Origin: Flaviramulus sp.
Lineage (GTDB): Bacteria > Bacteroidota > Bacteroidia > Flavobacteriales > Flavobacteriaceae
Assembly: GCA_030731745.1 (NCBI GenBank)
Contig: JANQTJ010000035.1
Coordinates: 22,241-86,240 of the forward strand
DNA: 64,000 nucleotides
Reading direction: 5' to 3'
Position 1 is the first letter of the stretch, and every line of letters starts with the position of its first letter. The notes below the pieces were generated by a model. It was not told the origin of the DNA, searched no databases, and was given only the letters and a program-made list of their open reading frames with translations. Positions 1 to 7,025 of the stretch are shown here, in pieces. A program made the translations under genes and the position numbers.

Positions 1-506
1 TGTTGTAAAACTGTTTTAACTGGTATGTCTGATTTACCTTTATTCCCTTTAAAGATCATGATTAACAATAATCCAACCATAATTGATGGTGCTTCCATTA
101 ATGCCATAACAGCTACCATGTGTCCATTAAAAGGGATTTTTTCTATTTCTAAGAACGCTATTGCCGTAACAAAAGTTACAGCGCTCACCGAGCCATATGA
201 AGCAGCTATTGCTCCAGCATTTTCTATACTAAATTTTCTCCTAAGTATGAAATATGAATATGTTGGAACAATAATAGCTAAGAAAATTCCAAAAAGTAAA
301 GACCAAATAATTTCTAAATTAAATTCGCTATGAGAAAGTTCTTGTCCACCTTTAAATCCAATTGCCATGAGAAGATATAAAGAAATAAATTTAGAGGAAT
401 TTTCAGGTATTTTTAAGTCACTTTTCAATTGTATGGCAATTACTCCTAAAAAGAAAAATAACAATGCAGGATTAGTAAGGTTGTCTAATAGTAAATGTAA
501 ATCCAT
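1..506 (-). CDS. sbtA: SbtA-type sodium-dependent bicarbonate transporter, N-terminal half (runs off window)
   Basis: This reading frame opens with ATG at 506 and stays open to the window edge, giving about 168 residues. The protein begins MDLHLLLDNLTNPALLFFF and has several hydrophobic helices. It also has the features typical of the SbtA/DUF897 family: a GVIAIQLKSDL segment, LMAIGFKGG, and a Gly/Ala/Ser-rich stretch AASYGSVSAVTFVTA. SbtA proteins are inner-membrane Na+/HCO3- symporters of about 320-370 residues, so roughly half is visible. The gene is divergent from a LysR regulator, an arrangement often seen with inorganic-carbon transport genes. A plus-strand open frame over the same DNA is a shadow. 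Family assignment is from remembered motifs; substrate is inferred from the family. Confidence 0.82.
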   Translation of the reverse strand, partial: MDLHLLLDNLTNPALLFFFLGVIAIQLKSDLKIPENSSKFISLYLLMAIGFKGGQELSHSEFNLEIIWSLLFGIFLAIIVPTYSYFILRRKFSIENAGAIAASYGSVSAVTFVTAIAFLEIEKIPFNGHMVAVMALMEAPSIMVGLLLIMIFKGNKGKSDIPVKTVLQ

Positions 507-540
507 TAAGTTTGGTTAATTTTGGTTATGGATTAATATT

Positions 541-729
541 TTATTTGTTTGAATTTAGAACCGATAAACAAACTACAGAGAAGCAAAGAATAATTTCTTT
601 TAAAAATAAGCCATTACGTATAATTGATAGGTTTATAAATAAAAAAAATATAAGGCCTAATACTAATACATTGAATATAGTTTTATTTTGTTGAGCCTTT
701 TTTAGGGTATAAAGTATTTTTTCTTTCAT
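541..729 (-). CDS. small membrane protein upstream of sbtA
   Basis: A 62-residue frame starts with ATG at 729 and ends 34 bases before the sbtA start, in the same direction, so the two could be co-transcribed. It has a basic N-terminus (MKEKILYTLKKAQQNK) followed by two hydrophobic stretches (about residues 18-36 and 43-58), consistent with a hairpin of two membrane helices. I recognise no family. It is not an SbtB-type PII regulator, which is about 100 residues and soluble. A similar-length plus-strand frame overlaps it; I prefer this one because of its start context and its position between the divergent promoter region and sbtA. Confidence 0.5.
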   Translation of the reverse strand: MKEKILYTLKKAQQNKTIFNVLVLGLIFFLFINLSIIRNGLFLKEIILCFSVVCLSVLNSNK

Positions 730-770
730 TGTTTTTTATCTTACTGCAAATTTTATAATAATTTTTTATT

Positions 771-790
771 TATATTTATTTATATTTATT
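771..790. repeat. two 10-bp direct repeats in the divergent promoter region
   Basis: TATATTTATT occurs twice in tandem, preceded by a degenerate copy (761-770), between the small membrane protein and the LysR gene. The 10-bp period is one helical turn. This is the region where a LysR regulator would be expected to act on a divergent target, but AT-rich low complexity alone could explain it. Confidence 0.4.
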
Positions 791-812
791 ATCAAATACA
801 TAATTACTTCTT

Positions 813-1736
813 ATGAATTATACATTGCATCAATTAGAGGTTTTTTTAAAAATTGTCGAGTTACAGAGTGTTACAAAAGCTTCAGAAGCTCTATATCTAA
901 CCCAACCAGCTGTCTCAATTCAGTTAAAAAAATTTCAAGAACAATTTAAAATCCCTTTATTTGAAATTGTCGGCAGAAGAATCTATATAACTGAGTTTGG
1001 TGAAGAAATTGCTTTTGCTGCACAAAAAATTATTGATCATGTAAAAGCTATCAACTATAAGGCTTTAACTTATGAAGGAGAACTAGCAGGTAAATTAAGA
1101 ATAGCCATTGTTTCGACAGCAAAATATGTAATGCCCTATTTTTTGACAGATTTTATAAATAATAATAAAGGGGTAGATTTAGTAATGGATGTTACTAATA
1201 AGGCATCTGTTTTGCAATCTTTAGAAAATAATGAAGTCGATTTTGCTATGGTTTCTACGATACCCAAAAAATTGAAAATTAATAGGATTGAGCTTATGCA
1301 GAATAAATTATTTATGGTTGGTGGGAAAGATTTTAAACAATCTGGAACCTTTTTAACTAAAAGTGAATTTGAAAAATTACCACTTATTTATCGTGAGCAA
1401 GGTTCAGCTACGAGGTTAGCTATGGAAAAATTTATAGATTCTAGACAAATATCTACCTATAAGAAAATGGAGCTGACATCAAATGAGGCTTTAAAACAAG
1501 CTGTTATTTCTGGACTAGGTTATTCAATTATGCCATTAATTGGTTTAAAAAATGCTATCAGTATAGGAGATTTGCAAATTATTCCTGTAAAAGGTCTTCC
1601 AATTGTAACTAATTGGAATTTAATTTGGTTGAGTTCCAAAAACATGACAAACGTAGCAAAAAGTTTAATTGATCATATTAATAATAATAAAAAAGATATT
1701 ACTAAAAAGCATTTTGATTGGTTAGAGAAGTATTAA
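813..1736 (+). CDS. LysR-family transcriptional regulator, CbbR/CmpR-like
   Basis: This is a 307-residue protein of standard LysR length. It has an N-terminal winged helix-turn-helix (about residues 3-62, with SVTKASEALYLTQPAVSIQLKK as the classic recognition region) and a C-terminal two-lobed periplasmic-binding-like effector domain (about 90-300). It is divergent from sbtA. LysR members of the CbbR/CmpR group control carbon fixation or bicarbonate uptake genes in response to carbon status, so control of sbtA is a reasonable inference, not shown by the sequence. An ATAA-N7-TTAT inverted motif at 800-814 overlaps the start codon and could be an autoregulatory T-N11-A-type box, but it is weak. 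Confidence 0.9.
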   Translation: MNYTLHQLEVFLKIVELQSVTKASEALYLTQPAVSIQLKKFQEQFKIPLFEIVGRRIYITEFGEEIAFAAQKIIDHVKAINYKALTYEGELAGKLRIAIVSTAKYVMPYFLTDFINNNKGVDLVMDVTNKASVLQSLENNEVDFAMVSTIPKKLKINRIELMQNKLFMVGGKDFKQSGTFLTKSEFEKLPLIYREQGSATRLAMEKFIDSRQISTYKKMELTSNEALKQAVISGLGYSIMPLIGLKNAISIGDLQIIPVKGLPIVTNWNLIWLSSKNMTNVAKSLIDHINNNKKDITKKHFDWLEKY

Positions 1737-1763
1737 TTTTAAATAAAATAGGTGTTATTTAAA

Positions 1764-1793
1764 AAAGCCTGTTTCAAATTTGAGACAGGCTTT
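1764..1793. terminator. bidirectional terminator between LysR gene and pnp
   Basis: AAAGCCTGTTTCA and TGAGACAGGCTTT pair with one G-T wobble around a short AT loop. A/T tracts flank both sides. It lies between two convergent genes and can serve both. Confidence 0.85.
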
Positions 1794-1817
1794 AAAAATT
1801 ATAGATTTCAAAAAAAC

Positions 1818-4073
1818 TTAATCTTCTTTTCTGTCTTCTCTCGGTCTTCTGTCATCACGACGATTGTCACGTCCGCGATTATCTCTACCTCTATTATTAT
1901 CACGTCCACCACGATCATTATTTTCTCTCGGTGGTCTGGCAACATAACCTTCAGGTTTTTCTAATAATGCCTTACGAGATACTTTTTCTTTGCGTGTTTT
2001 TGGATCTACACCAAAATACTTCACATTAAAAACATCACCCATATTAACAACGTCTGTAACATTTTCAGTACGTTCCCAAGCTAATTCGCTTACATGTAAT
2101 AAAACTTCGTTTCCTGGAGCTTGTATATATTCGACAACAGCACCAAAATCTAACATTTTAATAACTTTTACTTCGTAAGTGCCACCAACTTCTGGTTTAA
2201 ACATTAATGAATCAATTTTGGCCAATACGGCATCTATACCATCTTGGTTTGTTCCCAAAATTTCAACAATACCCTCTTCAGTAATTGGGTCTTCATTAAT
2301 TACAATAGTTGTTTTAGTAGCTTTTTGTAATTCTTGAATGACTTTTCCGCCAGGTCCAATTAAAGCACCAATAAAGGCATTAGGTATAATCTTAGTTATC
2401 ATTTTAGGTGCATGAGGCTTAACATCTGCATTTGGTTGTGCAATAGTTTCTACTATTTTTTCTAAAATATGCAAACGTCCTGCTTGTGCTTGTTTTAAAG
2501 CATTTACAAGAATTTCATACGATAATCCTTTTACTTTAATATCCATTTGGCAAGCTGTAATACCTTCTGCTGTACCAGTTACTTTAAAGTCCATGTCACC
2601 TAAATGATCTTCATCACCTAAAATATCAGATAATACTGCATATTTTCCAGTTTCAGCATCCGATATTAATCCCATAGCTATACCAGAAACTGGTTTTTTC
2701 ATGGGTACACCAGCATCCATAAGTGCCATAGTACCAGCACAAACAGTAGCCATTGATGATGAGCCATTACTTTCTAAAACTTCAGAAACAACTCTTACAG
2801 TATAGGCGTAATCATCTGGGATCATACCTTTTAAAGCACGTTGTGCTAAGTTTCCGTGTCCTACTTCTCTACGAGACGTACCTCTTAATGGGCGCGCTTC
2901 ACCAGTTGAAAAAGGAGGGAAGTTATAATGTAAATAGAAACGCTCTTCACCTTCAAAAGATGGCATATCTATTTGGTTGGCTTCTCTAGAAGTTCCTAAA
3001 GTTACAGTGGCTAAAGCTTGAGTTTCTCCACGTGTAAATATAGACGAACCATGTGTAGATGGTAAATAATCAACCTCACACCAAATTGGTCTGATGTCAG
3101 TTGTTTTACGTCCATCTAAACGTAAACCTTCATTTAAAGTTAAATCTCTTACCGCTTTTTTCTCAGCTTTATAGAAATATTTAGAAACCATACCGCCATA
3201 ATCAGCTAATTCTTCTTCAGTAAAAGTTGCCTTTACTTCTTCTTTAATGGCATCAAAAGCAGCGCTACGTTCATGTTTTGCTGATGCAGCTCTTGCTACA
3301 GCATACACTTTGTCATAAGTTAAATCGTGAACTTTTTTTGCTAGTGCTTCATCTTCAAGCTCTGGTTCATATTCACGAGTTTCTTTTTTTCCAAATGCTT
3401 CAGCTAACTTTACCTGTGCTGCACATTGTAATTTAATAGCATCATGAGCAAATTTAATAGCTTCAACCATTTCTTCTTCAGAAATCTCATCCATTTCACC
3501 TTCAACCATCATTACAGAATCTGCTGATGCACCGATAACCATATCAATATCAGATTGAAGAAGTTGTGCATACGTTGGATTGATAATAAATTGGCCATCA
3601 ATTCTCCCAACTCTAACCTCAGAAATAGGCGTTTCAAAAGGTACATCGCTTAACTGAATTGCAGCCGATGCGGCTAACCCAGCCATGGCATCAGGCATAA
3701 CTTCATCATCATGAGACATTAACTGAATCATAACTTGAGTTTCTGCATGGTAATCTTTTGGGAATAATGGGCGTAAAACACGATCTACCAAACGCATTGT
3801 TAAAACCTCACCATCGCTAGGTCTTGCTTCTCTTTTAAAGAAACCTCCTGGGTAGCGTCCTGCAGCAGCAAATTTTTCACGGTAATCTACAGTTAGCGGT
3901 AAAAAATCAACAGCACTCTGCTGGTAGTTTGATACTATTGTACACAATAGCATACATTTTCCGGATTGTACAACAACAGAACCATGTGCCTGTTTTGCTA
4001 ATTTTCCGGTTTCGATGGAAATTGTACGTCCATCTCCAAGGTCTATAACCTCTTTAAAAACTTGTGGAATCAT
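1818..4073 (-). CDS. pnp: polyribonucleotide nucleotidyltransferase (PNPase)
   Basis: The 751-residue protein has the full PNPase layout: first RNase PH domain (about 10-145), helical linker, second RNase PH domain (about 315-540, with [23 protein letters not shown]), KH domain (about 565-625, [15 protein letters not shown]) and S1 domain (about 630-700). It degrades RNA 3'-5' by phosphorolysis. The C-terminus carries a tail of about 45 residues rich in Arg, Asp, Asn and Gly ([20 protein letters not shown]), a basic low-complexity extension likely to bind RNA. It follows rpsO in the same direction, the conserved rpsO-pnp order, but a terminator, a repeat and a structured leader separate them. 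Confidence 0.97.
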   Translation of the reverse strand: MIPQVFKEVIDLGDGRTISIETGKLAKQAHGSVVVQSGKCMLLCTIVSNYQQSAVDFLPLTVDYREKFAAAGRYPGGFFKREARPSDGEVLTMRLVDRVLRPLFPKDYHAETQVMIQLMSHDDEVMPDAMAGLAASAAIQLSDVPFETPISEVRVGRIDGQFIINPTYAQLLQSDIDMVIGASADSVMMVEGEMDEISEEEMVEAIKFAHDAIKLQCAAQVKLAEAFGKKETREYEPELEDEALAKKVHDLTYDKVYAVARAASAKHERSAAFDAIKEEVKATFTEEELADYGGMVSKYFYKAEKKAVRDLTLNEGLRLDGRKTTDIRPIWCEVDYLPSTHGSSIFTRGETQALATVTLGTSREANQIDMPSFEGEERFYLHYNFPPFSTGEARPLRGTSRREVGHGNLAQRALKGMIPDDYAYTVRVVSEVLESNGSSSMATVCAGTMALMDAGVPMKKPVSGIAMGLISDAETGKYAVLSDILGDEDHLGDMDFKVTGTAEGITACQMDIKVKGLSYEILVNALKQAQAGRLHILEKIVETIAQPNADVKPHAPKMITKIIPNAFIGALIGPGGKVIQELQKATKTTIVINEDPITEEGIVEILGTNQDGIDAVLAKIDSLMFKPEVGGTYEVKVIKMLDFGAVVEYIQAPGNEVLLHVSELAWERTENVTDVVNMGDVFNVKYFGVDPKTRKEKVSRKALLEKPEGYVARPPRENNDRGGRDNNRGRDNRGRDNRRDDRRPREDRKED

Positions 4074-4095
4074 AATTTTTTTAAATCTAATTAAA

Positions 4096-4143
4096 CAATG
4101 GTCGTTGTGTTGTTGTGTGTAGTTGTTGTGTGTTCGACCAATG
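4096..4143 (-). promoter_or_regulatory. pnp leader hairpin with CA-rich tandem-repeat loop
   Basis: About 22 bases upstream of the pnp start, arms CATTGGTCG (4143-4135) and CGACCATTG (4104-4096), read on the minus strand, pair with one T-T mismatch. The 30-nt loop has no G and contains a perfect 12-nt direct repeat, ACACACAACAAC, twice with one T between. In enterobacteria PNPase autoregulates through a stem in its own leader; a comparable role here is inference. Confidence 0.55.
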
Positions 4144-4210
4144 AAAAACTATAATTAGCTTCTTCAATTCGAAAATTTATACTCTTTTTCGATAGAGTTG
4201 TTATGTATTT

Positions 4211-4290
4211 AGGCGTTACCCTAAAAGGGTAGGGCTTTACGCTACAATCTTTTGCAAAGGCAAAAGGATTTTCACTTCAATCCCTAACGC
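4211..4290. repeat. REP-like palindromic repeat, copy 1
   Basis: An 80-bp unit begins GGCGTTACCCTAAAAGGGTA and ends CTTCAATCCCTAACGC. GCGT/ACGC form terminal inverted ends. Inside are a CCCT/AGGG hairpin and a CTTTTGC-aaag-GCAAAAG hairpin. A second, shorter copy with the same two ends lies at 52013-52075. Similar units recur in flavobacterial genomes. Confidence 0.75.
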
Positions 4291-4300
4291 AAAAACAAAA

Positions 4301-4320
4301 AAGAGGCTGAAAAGCCTCTT
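4301..4320 (-). terminator. terminator after rpsO
   Basis: AAGAGGCT and AGCCTCTT form a perfect 8-bp stem around a GAAA-type loop, followed on the minus strand by a T run. It lies just past the rpsO stop. Confidence 0.9.
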
Positions 4321-4327
4321 TTTGTAA

Positions 4328-4597
4328 TTATTTTCTTAATCCTAATTCTTTTACTATCGCACGATATCTTAAGATATCCTTCTTAATTAAGTAATCTAAT
4401 AAAGAACGACGTTTTCCTACTAGTTTTACCAAAGAACGCTCTGTGTTATAATCTTTACGATTATTTTTTAAGTGCTCTGTTAAGTGGTTAATTCTGTGCG
4501 TAAATAACGCAATTTGTCCTTCTGCACTACCGGTGTCGTTTGCACTTTTACCGTGTTTTGAGAAGATTTCTGCTTTTACTTCTTTTGCTAAATACAT
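4328..4597 (-). CDS. rpsO: 30S ribosomal protein S15
   Basis: I chose the ATG at 4597 (MYLAKEVKAEIFSKHGKS), which gives exactly the usual 89 residues. A longer frame adds 19 residues that match no S15 N-terminus and would include the promoter region. Characteristic segments include GSAEGQIALFTHRINHLTEHL and the conserved basic LVGKRRSLLDYL. S15 binds 16S rRNA helices 20-22 early in 30S assembly. A -7 promoter element and a leader hairpin lie directly upstream. It is followed by its own terminator and then pnp. Confidence 0.97.
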   Translation of the reverse strand: MYLAKEVKAEIFSKHGKSANDTGSAEGQIALFTHRINHLTEHLKNNRKDYNTERSLVKLVGKRRSLLDYLIKKDILRYRAIVKELGLRK

Positions 4598-4629
4598 GCT
4601 AATATTTTTGTAAATGATTTTTATGTACA

Positions 4630-4646
4630 CGAAAGTCTTTCTTTCG
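4630..4646 (-). promoter_or_regulatory. rpsO leader hairpin
   Basis: A perfect 6-bp stem (CGAAAG, loop of five, CTTTCG) sits about 33 bases upstream of the rpsO start, where the transcript would begin if the TATATTTG element at 4652-4659 is the promoter. S15 represses its own mRNA through structured leaders in several phyla. This stem is a candidate only. Confidence 0.4.
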
Positions 4647-4651
4647 AGTGC

Positions 4652-4659
4652 CAAATATA
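4652..4659 (-). promoter_or_regulatory. rpsO promoter -7 element
   Basis: TATATTTG on the minus strand fits the Bacteroidetes -7 consensus TAnnTTTG and lies about 55 bases before the rpsO start. No clear TTG -33 element is seen at the usual spacing. Confidence 0.55.
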
Positions 4660-4673
4660 CTGCTTTTAAGTTG

Positions 4674-4694
4674 AAAGTTAAAAGTTAAAAGTTA
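4674..4694. repeat. three tandem 7-bp repeats upstream of the rpsO promoter
   Basis: AAAGTTA is repeated exactly three times, immediately upstream of the rpsO -7 element, where a -33 element or an A/T-rich upstream element would sit. Confidence 0.6.
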
Positions 4695-4750
4695 AAAATC
4701 TTATATTGTTTAATACTACTGAAAATCCTGGCTATAAACTAATTGAAAAC

Positions 4751-5608
4751 CTAAGCTCTTAAAGGGTGATTTAATATTAAATCTAAATACTGATTCACTT
4801 TGTTTTTTAAGTCTTTACGTAGTGTAATAAAATCAAGAAAACCATGCTCTAATAAAAATTCAGAGGTTTGAAATCCTTCTGGTAATTCTTTACCAGTAGT
4901 GTCTCTTACAATTCTAGGTCCTGCAAAACCAATTAAAGCTCCAGGTTCGCTAATATTGATGTCTCCTAACATAGCAAATGATGCTGTTGTACCACCAGTT
5001 GTTGGATCTGTGCATAAAGAAATATAAGGAATCCCAGCATCAGCCAACTGCGCTAATTTCACTGAAGTTTTTGCTAATTGCATAAGTGATAATGCAGCTT
5101 CCATCATTCTAGCACCTCCTGATTTGGATATAACCATTAATGGTATATTCTTTTTTAAAGAATAATCTGCAGCTCTTGCAATTTTTTCGCCCACAACACT
5201 ACCCATCGATCCACCAATAAAAGCAAAATCCATACAGGCTATTACTAAATCTTTTCCTTTAGATTTTCCAACAGCACATCTAACGGCATCTTTTAAGTTA
5301 GTTTTTTCTTGAGCAGATTTTAAACGGTCTGGATATTTTTTTGTGTCAACAAATTTTAAAGGATCTTTAGATTCTAGATTAGCATCTAATTCTTTAAATT
5401 TATTATCATCAAAGAGGATTTCGAAGTATTCTTTACTGCCTATTCTTACGTGATATCCATCTTCAGGACTTACATAAAAGTTTTTTTCTAACTCTTCTGC
5501 GTCCACTATTTTGCCAGTTGGTGATTTGTACCACAAACCTTTGGGAGTATCTTTTTTCTCTTCAGTTGTAGTTGTTATTCCTTTTGTTTTTCTTTTAAAC
5601 CAAGACAT
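4751..5608 (-). CDS. accD: acetyl-CoA carboxylase carboxyltransferase subunit beta, zinc-finger cysteines absent
   Basis: The 285-residue protein matches AccD, the beta subunit of the carboxyltransferase that moves CO2 from carboxybiotin to acetyl-CoA in the first step of fatty acid synthesis. The crotonase-fold core is clear ([58 protein letters not shown]). In the N-terminal region where AccD normally has two CxxC pairs, the pattern is kept but the cysteines are replaced: S29-P-T-G32 and S47-P-E-D50. All four ligands are therefore missing. My recollection is that this is general in flavobacterial AccD. A perfect hairpin precedes the gene. accA is not in the window. Confidence 0.95.
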   Translation of the reverse strand: MSWFKRKTKGITTTTEEKKDTPKGLWYKSPTGKIVDAEELEKNFYVSPEDGYHVRIGSKEYFEILFDDNKFKELDANLESKDPLKFVDTKKYPDRLKSAQEKTNLKDAVRCAVGKSKGKDLVIACMDFAFIGGSMGSVVGEKIARAADYSLKKNIPLMVISKSGGARMMEAALSLMQLAKTSVKLAQLADAGIPYISLCTDPTTGGTTASFAMLGDINISEPGALIGFAGPRIVRDTTGKELPEGFQTSEFLLEHGFLDFITLRKDLKNKVNQYLDLILNHPLRA

Positions 5609-5630
5609 ATGATTTATAATTTTAAATAAA

Positions 5631-5655
5631 CGATTTTAACAAAATCTTAAAATCG
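5631..5655 (-). promoter_or_regulatory. accD leader hairpin
   Basis: A perfect 9-bp inverted repeat, CGATTTTAA and TTAAAATCG, separated by 7 bases, lies about 22 bases upstream of the accD start. A TACATTTG -7 element at 5677-5684 (minus strand) would place the stem within the leader RNA. It has no T run, so a regulatory or stability role is more likely than termination. Confidence 0.5.
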
Positions 5656-5763
5656 ATGGTTTAGTTAGTTATTCTACAAATGTAAAACATATAAAATTAC
5701 TTTTTTTATTATTTAAAATCAAAATTTGTAAAACGTCTCTTAAGATTTGTTTCAATAAAAATA

Positions 5764-5807
5764 AAATCTCGTTCAAACCTTTTTATTCATTAAGTTTAAA
5801 CGAGATT
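5764..5807 (-). terminator. terminator after fbaA
   Basis: Arms AATCTCGTTcAAAC and GTTTaAACGAGATT pair with one internal mismatch, with T-rich sequence on the downstream (minus-strand) side. It follows the fbaA stop at 5833. Confidence 0.75.
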
Positions 5808-5832
5808 GTTTTTTAATTTTTATATATAAGTA

Positions 5833-6900
5833 TTATAAAGTATTTACATTATTTAAATCTTCAAAAGCCTTTTTTAAACGGTCTACAAAAGTTTTTTCAC
5901 CTTCACGTAACCAAACTCTTGGATCATAATATTTTTTATTTGGAGAATCTTCACCTTCAGGATTACCAATTTGGCCTTGTAAATAATCTTTTTTATCATC
6001 CATATAGTCACGAATACCTGCCATAAAAGCATACTGTAAATCAGTATCAATATTCATTTTTATTACACCGTAGCTGATGCCTTCACGAATTTCTTCAACA
6101 GTAGAACCAGAGCCACCATGGAACACAAAATCAATATGATTGTGTTCAACGCCGTATTTCTTAGTAATATATTCTTGAGAATTTTTTAAAATTTTTGGTG
6201 TTAATTTTACGTTTCCTGGTTTGTAAACACCGTGTACGTTTCCAAAAGCAGCAGCAATGGTAAATTGCGAGCTTACTTTACTTAATTCTTCATAAGCATA
6301 AGCAACTTCCTCTGGTTGGGTGTATAATTTTGAATCGTCTACATCGCTATTATCTACACCATCTTCTTCACCACCAGTAATACCTAATTCAATTTCTAAT
6401 GTCATCCCCATTTTGGACATGCGTTTTAAGTAGGTTTTGCATATTTCGATATTTTCTTCAATAGGTTCTTCAGATAAGTCAATCATATGAGAACTAAATA
6501 GTGATTTACCAGTTTCAGTAAAATGCTTTTCACTAGCATCTAATAACCCATCAATCCAAGGTAACAGTTTTTTTGCGCAATGGTCTGTATGTAAAATCAC
6601 AGGAACACCATATGCTTCAGCAAGAGTGTGCACGTGTTTTGCACCAGCTATGGCACCAGCTATAGCTGCTTTTTGTCCATCGTTATTTAAGCCTTTACCA
6701 GCATTAAATTGTGCGCCACCATTAGAAAATTGGATGATAACAGGAGCATTTAAATCTTTTGCCGCTTCTAAAACACCATTGATGGTATCTGAACCTATAA
6801 CGTTTACAGCAGGTAAAGCGTAATTATTAGCTTTTGCATGATTAAAAATTGCTTGAACTTCTTTTCCTGTTGCAACTCCTGGTTTTATGTTGTGTCCCAT
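5833..6900 (-). CDS. fbaA: class II fructose-bisphosphate aldolase
   Basis: The 355-residue protein is the FbaA type of class II (Zn-dependent) aldolase, cleaving fructose-1,6-bisphosphate into DHAP and glyceraldehyde-3-phosphate in glycolysis, or the reverse in gluconeogenesis. The metal and catalytic motif HTDHCAKK (H104, D106, H107), the second metal region HGVYKPGNVKL, HGGSGS and NIDTDLQYAF are all present. Length is the same as family members (about 350-360). It is a single-gene unit with its own terminator downstream. Confidence 0.96.
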   Translation of the reverse strand: MGHNIKPGVATGKEVQAIFNHAKANNYALPAVNVIGSDTINGVLEAAKDLNAPVIIQFSNGGAQFNAGKGLNNDGQKAAIAGAIAGAKHVHTLAEAYGVPVILHTDHCAKKLLPWIDGLLDASEKHFTETGKSLFSSHMIDLSEEPIEENIEICKTYLKRMSKMGMTLEIELGITGGEEDGVDNSDVDDSKLYTQPEEVAYAYEELSKVSSQFTIAAAFGNVHGVYKPGNVKLTPKILKNSQEYITKKYGVEHNHIDFVFHGGSGSTVEEIREGISYGVIKMNIDTDLQYAFMAGIRDYMDDKKDYLQGQIGNPEGEDSPNKKYYDPRVWLREGEKTFVDRLKKAFEDLNNVNTL

Positions 6901-7025
6901 ATTTTAAGTTAATTTTTTGATTTGTAATAACAAGTTTTCAAAAGTAATCAATTTTTGAATAAGTAGTTTCGATTTTATAGGTTGAAAACATTAAAAGTAG
7001 ACTAAAACGTTATAGTAAAATTTAT

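Noticed and set aside
25..333. Plus-strand open frame of 102 codons at the window start
   Set aside because: It lies fully inside the minus-strand transporter frame, which has clear SbtA-type membrane segments. It has no recognisable protein features.
512..694. Plus-strand frame opposite the small membrane protein
   Set aside because: The minus-strand reading has a sensible two-helix membrane protein and a position just upstream of sbtA. The plus frame has no such features.
771..790. CRISPR-like tandem repeat
   Set aside because: Only two 10-bp AT-only copies are present, without spacers or cas genes.
4751..5608. AccD as a degraded gene because its zinc finger is missing
   Set aside because: The frame is intact, full length and conserved throughout the catalytic domain, and I recall the same state in other flavobacteria.
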